Shown here: positions 61,331 through 64,000 of the stretch, piece after piece
How positions within the stretch are numbered: position 1 is the first letter of the stretch
Layout of the letters: each line of letters opens with the position of its first letter
Assembly (NCBI GenBank): GCA_026874595.1
Contig: CM049317.1
Span: 1,295,108-1,359,107 of the forward strand
DNA: 64,000 nt
Source of the DNA: Sipunculus nudus
Taxonomy: Eukaryota; Annelida; Sipuncula; Golfingiida; Sipunculidae
Direction of reading: 5' to 3'
Notes under the pieces: generated by a model
Databases searched by the model: none
What the model saw: the letters and a program-made list of their open reading frames with translations, nothing else
Told to the model about the DNA's origin: nothing
Translations under genes and position numbers: made by a program

Positions 61331-64000
61331 CATCCATTTACCCCTCATTATTTGTGAAGTACTCCCGGTATCATGATGATACATCCAATGATACCTAATG
61401 GTGAAGTACAGGCTTATTACATGATCATAAATCCATTGACATTTGATGTAAAGTACTGCCGGGTACATGCTAACAAAAATTGACATCTGATGCTGAAGTA
61501 CATCCATGATAAATGATGATACCTCAATTGACATCTGATATTAAAGTACACCCTGATGATACATCCATTGACTTCTGATGGTGAAATACTGCCGGGGTAC
61601 AAGATGATACATCCATTGACACCTGTTGGTAAAGTACACGCGGGATACATGCTGACATAAATTGACACTTGATGGTGAAGTACACCCGGGGTACATGATG
61701 ATGCATCTATTGACACCTGATGCTGAAGTACATCCATTATAAAATGATGATACATCAATTGACATCTGATGGTAAAGTACACCCGTGGTACATAATGATA
61801 CAGCTATTGACACCTGAAGTTGAAGCACACCCGGGGTACATGATGATACATCCATTGACTTCTGATGGTAAAGAACTGCCGGGGTACATGATGATACATC
61901 TATTGACACCTGATGGTAAAGTACACCCGGGGTACATGATGATACATCTATTGACACCTGATGGTAAAGTTCACCCGGGGTACATGATGATACATCTATT
62001 GACACCTGATGGTAAAGTTCACCCGGGGTACATGATGATACATCTATTGACACCTGATGGTAAAGTACACCCGGGGTACAAGATGATACATCTATTGACA
62101 CCTGATGGTAAAGTACACCCGGGGTACAAGATGATACATCAATTGACACCTGATGGTAAAGTACACCTGGGGTACATGATCATACATCTATTGACACCTG
62201 ATGGTAAAGTACACCCGGGGTACAAGATGATACATCTATTGACACCTGATGGTAAAGTACACCCGGGGTACAAGATGATACATCAATTGACACCTGATGG
62301 TAAAGTACACCTGGGGTACATGATCATACATCTATTGACACCTGATGGTAAAGTACACCCGGGGTACAAGATGATACATCTATTGACACCTGATGGTAAA
62401 GTTCACCCGGGGTACATGATGATACATCTATTGACACCTGATGGTGAAGTACACCCGGGGTACAAGATGATACATCTATTTACACCTGATGGTGAAGTAC
62501 ACCCGGGGTACATGATGATACATCTATTAACACCTGATGGTAAATTATTGCCGGGGTACAAGATGATACATCTATTGACACCTGATGGTAAAGTACACCT
62601 GGGGTACATGATCATACATCTATTGACACCTGATGGTAAAGTACACCCGGGGTACAAGATGATACATCTATTGACACCTGATGGTAAAGTTCACCCGGGG
62701 TACATGATGATACATCTATTGACACCTGATGGTAAAGTACACCCGGGGTACATGATGATACATCTATTGACACCTGATGGTAAAGTACACCCGGGGTACA
62801 AGCTGATACATCTATTGACACCTGATGGTAAAGTACACCCGGGGTACAAGCTGATACATCTATTGACACCTGATGGTAAAGTTCACCCGGGGTACATGAT
62901 GATACATCTATTGACACCTGATGGTAAAGTTCACCGGGGTACAAGCTGATACATCTATTGACACCTGATGGTAAAGTTCACCCGGGGTACAAGATGATAC
63001 ATCTATTGACACCTGATGGTAAAGTACACCCGGGGTACAAGCTGATACATCTATTGACACCTGATGGTAAAGTTCACCCGGGGTACATGATGATACATCT
63101 ATTGACACCTGATGGTAAATTACACCCGGGGTACAAGATGATACATCAATTGACACCTGATGGTAAAGAACTGCCGGGGTACATGATGATACATCTATTG
63201 ACGCCTGATGGTAAAGTTCACCCGGGGTACATGATGATACATCAATTGACACCTGATGGTAAAGAACTGCCGGGGTACATGATGATACATCTATTGACGC
63301 CTGATGGTAAAGTTCACCCGGGGTACATGATGATACATCTATTGACACCTGATGGTAAATTATTGCCGGGGTACAAGATGATACATCTATTGACACCTGA
63401 TGGTAAAGTACACCTGGGGTACATGATCATACATCTATTGACACCTGATGGTAAAGTACACCCGGGGTACAAGATGATACATCTATAGACACCTGATGGT
63501 AAAGTTCACCCGGGATACAAGATGATACATCTATTGACACCTGATGGTAAAGAACTGCCGGGGTACATGATGATACATCGATTGACTTCAGATGGTAAAA
63601 TACTGCCGGAGTACAAGATGATACATCTATTGACACCTGATGGTGAAGTACACCCGGGGTACATGATGATACATCTATTGACACCTGATGGTGAAGTACA
63701 CCCGGGGTACATGATGATACATCTATTGACACCTGATGGTGAAGTACACCCGGGGTACATTATTACATATATTGACACCTGATGGTAAAGTACACCCGGG
63801 GTACATGATGATACATCTATTGACACCTGATGGTAAAGTACACCCGGGGTACAAGATGATACATCAATTGACACCTGATGGTAAAGAACTGCCGGGGTAC
63901 ATGATGATACATCTATTAACACCTGATGGTGAAGTACACCGGGGTACATGATGATACATCTATTGACACCTGATGGTAAAGTACACCCGGGGTACATGAT
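61331..64000. repeat. 48-bp minisatellite array, runs off the right edge
   Basis: About 55 copies of GATGATACATCTATTGACAC + CTGATGGTAAAGTACACCCG + GGGTACAT. Copies are diverged up to about 61850 and near-perfect afterwards. The unit is a multiple of three and lacks stops, so a 409-codon plus-strand frame (repeat MIHLLTPDGKVHPGY) and 160-200 codon minus-strand frames (repeat SIDVSSCTPGVLYHQ) both stay open. Substitutions hit all codon positions and neither strand shows a promoter, splice or signal context, so I treat it as non-coding. Confidence 0.93.

Noticed and set aside
61720-62949. 409-codon plus-strand ORF and antisense partners
   Set aside because: Produced by a 48-bp repeat that is a multiple of three; open on both strands, no start context, splice or signal features.

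Overview
This is animal genomic DNA. It is AT-rich, with small exons separated by GT/AG introns, polyadenylation signals, many (TA)n tracts, at least eleven minisatellite arrays and scattered transposon remains. There are no operons, ribosome binding sites or prokaryotic gene packing. The ZU5 gene, the LINE fragment and the repeat load suggest a marine lophotrochozoan invertebrate such as a bivalve mollusc. That is an inference from style, not a diagnosis.

The genes had to be assembled by hand from splice sites, because almost every exon is under 200 bases. Three multi-exon genes on the minus strand are well supported. (1) SCP1 (8817 down to 5813, six coding exons) and (2) SCP2 (22699 down to 12018, six coding exons) are tandem paralogues. 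Each encodes a secreted protein of about 200 residues with 12 cysteines, three on each of four exons. Cysteine spacing and intron phases are almost identical, although most other residues differ. I do not recognise the family. (3) Gene B (about 47901 down to 25137, about 31 coding exons) encodes a protein of roughly 1050 residues. It has a membrane segment, a ZU5 domain, a UPA-like region and then a long charged tail built from many 45-90 base phase-0 exons. The head resembles the UNC5/UNC5CL (ZUD) layout. The tail carries repeated L-I-D-L motifs, a duplicated Y-E-N-V motif, and exon blocks copied in tandem. A fourth, weaker model on the plus strand (gene C, 58746-60574) would be a 93-residue secreted peptide.

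Layout: 1-3.9 kb, 47-bp array, LINE scrap, and a 279-bp tandem repeat split by an LTR. 4.8-5.8 kb, 37- and 38-bp arrays. 5.8-8.8 kb, SCP1. 8.8-12 kb, intergenic with a 43-bp array. 12-22.7 kb, SCP2, whose introns are mostly minisatellite. 22.7-24.8 kb, intergenic. 24.8-47.9 kb, gene B, with an LTR in one intron. 50.2-51.4 kb, C-tract array. 51.4-58.7 kb, mostly blank with one MITE. 58.7-60.7 kb, gene C with another LTR. 61.3 kb to the end, a 48-bp array that runs off the window.

The most unusual feature is a repeated pattern. The intronic minisatellites in both SCP2 and gene B start at splice junctions and have copied them. In at least four introns (five junctions counting the duplicated exon), each repeat unit contains the end of the preceding exon or the donor GT with its flanks. 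In a fifth intron the last unit supplies the acceptor, and in SCP1 a repeat supplies the stop codon. Long ORFs in the 43-bp and 48-bp arrays are consequences of stop-free repeat units, not genes.
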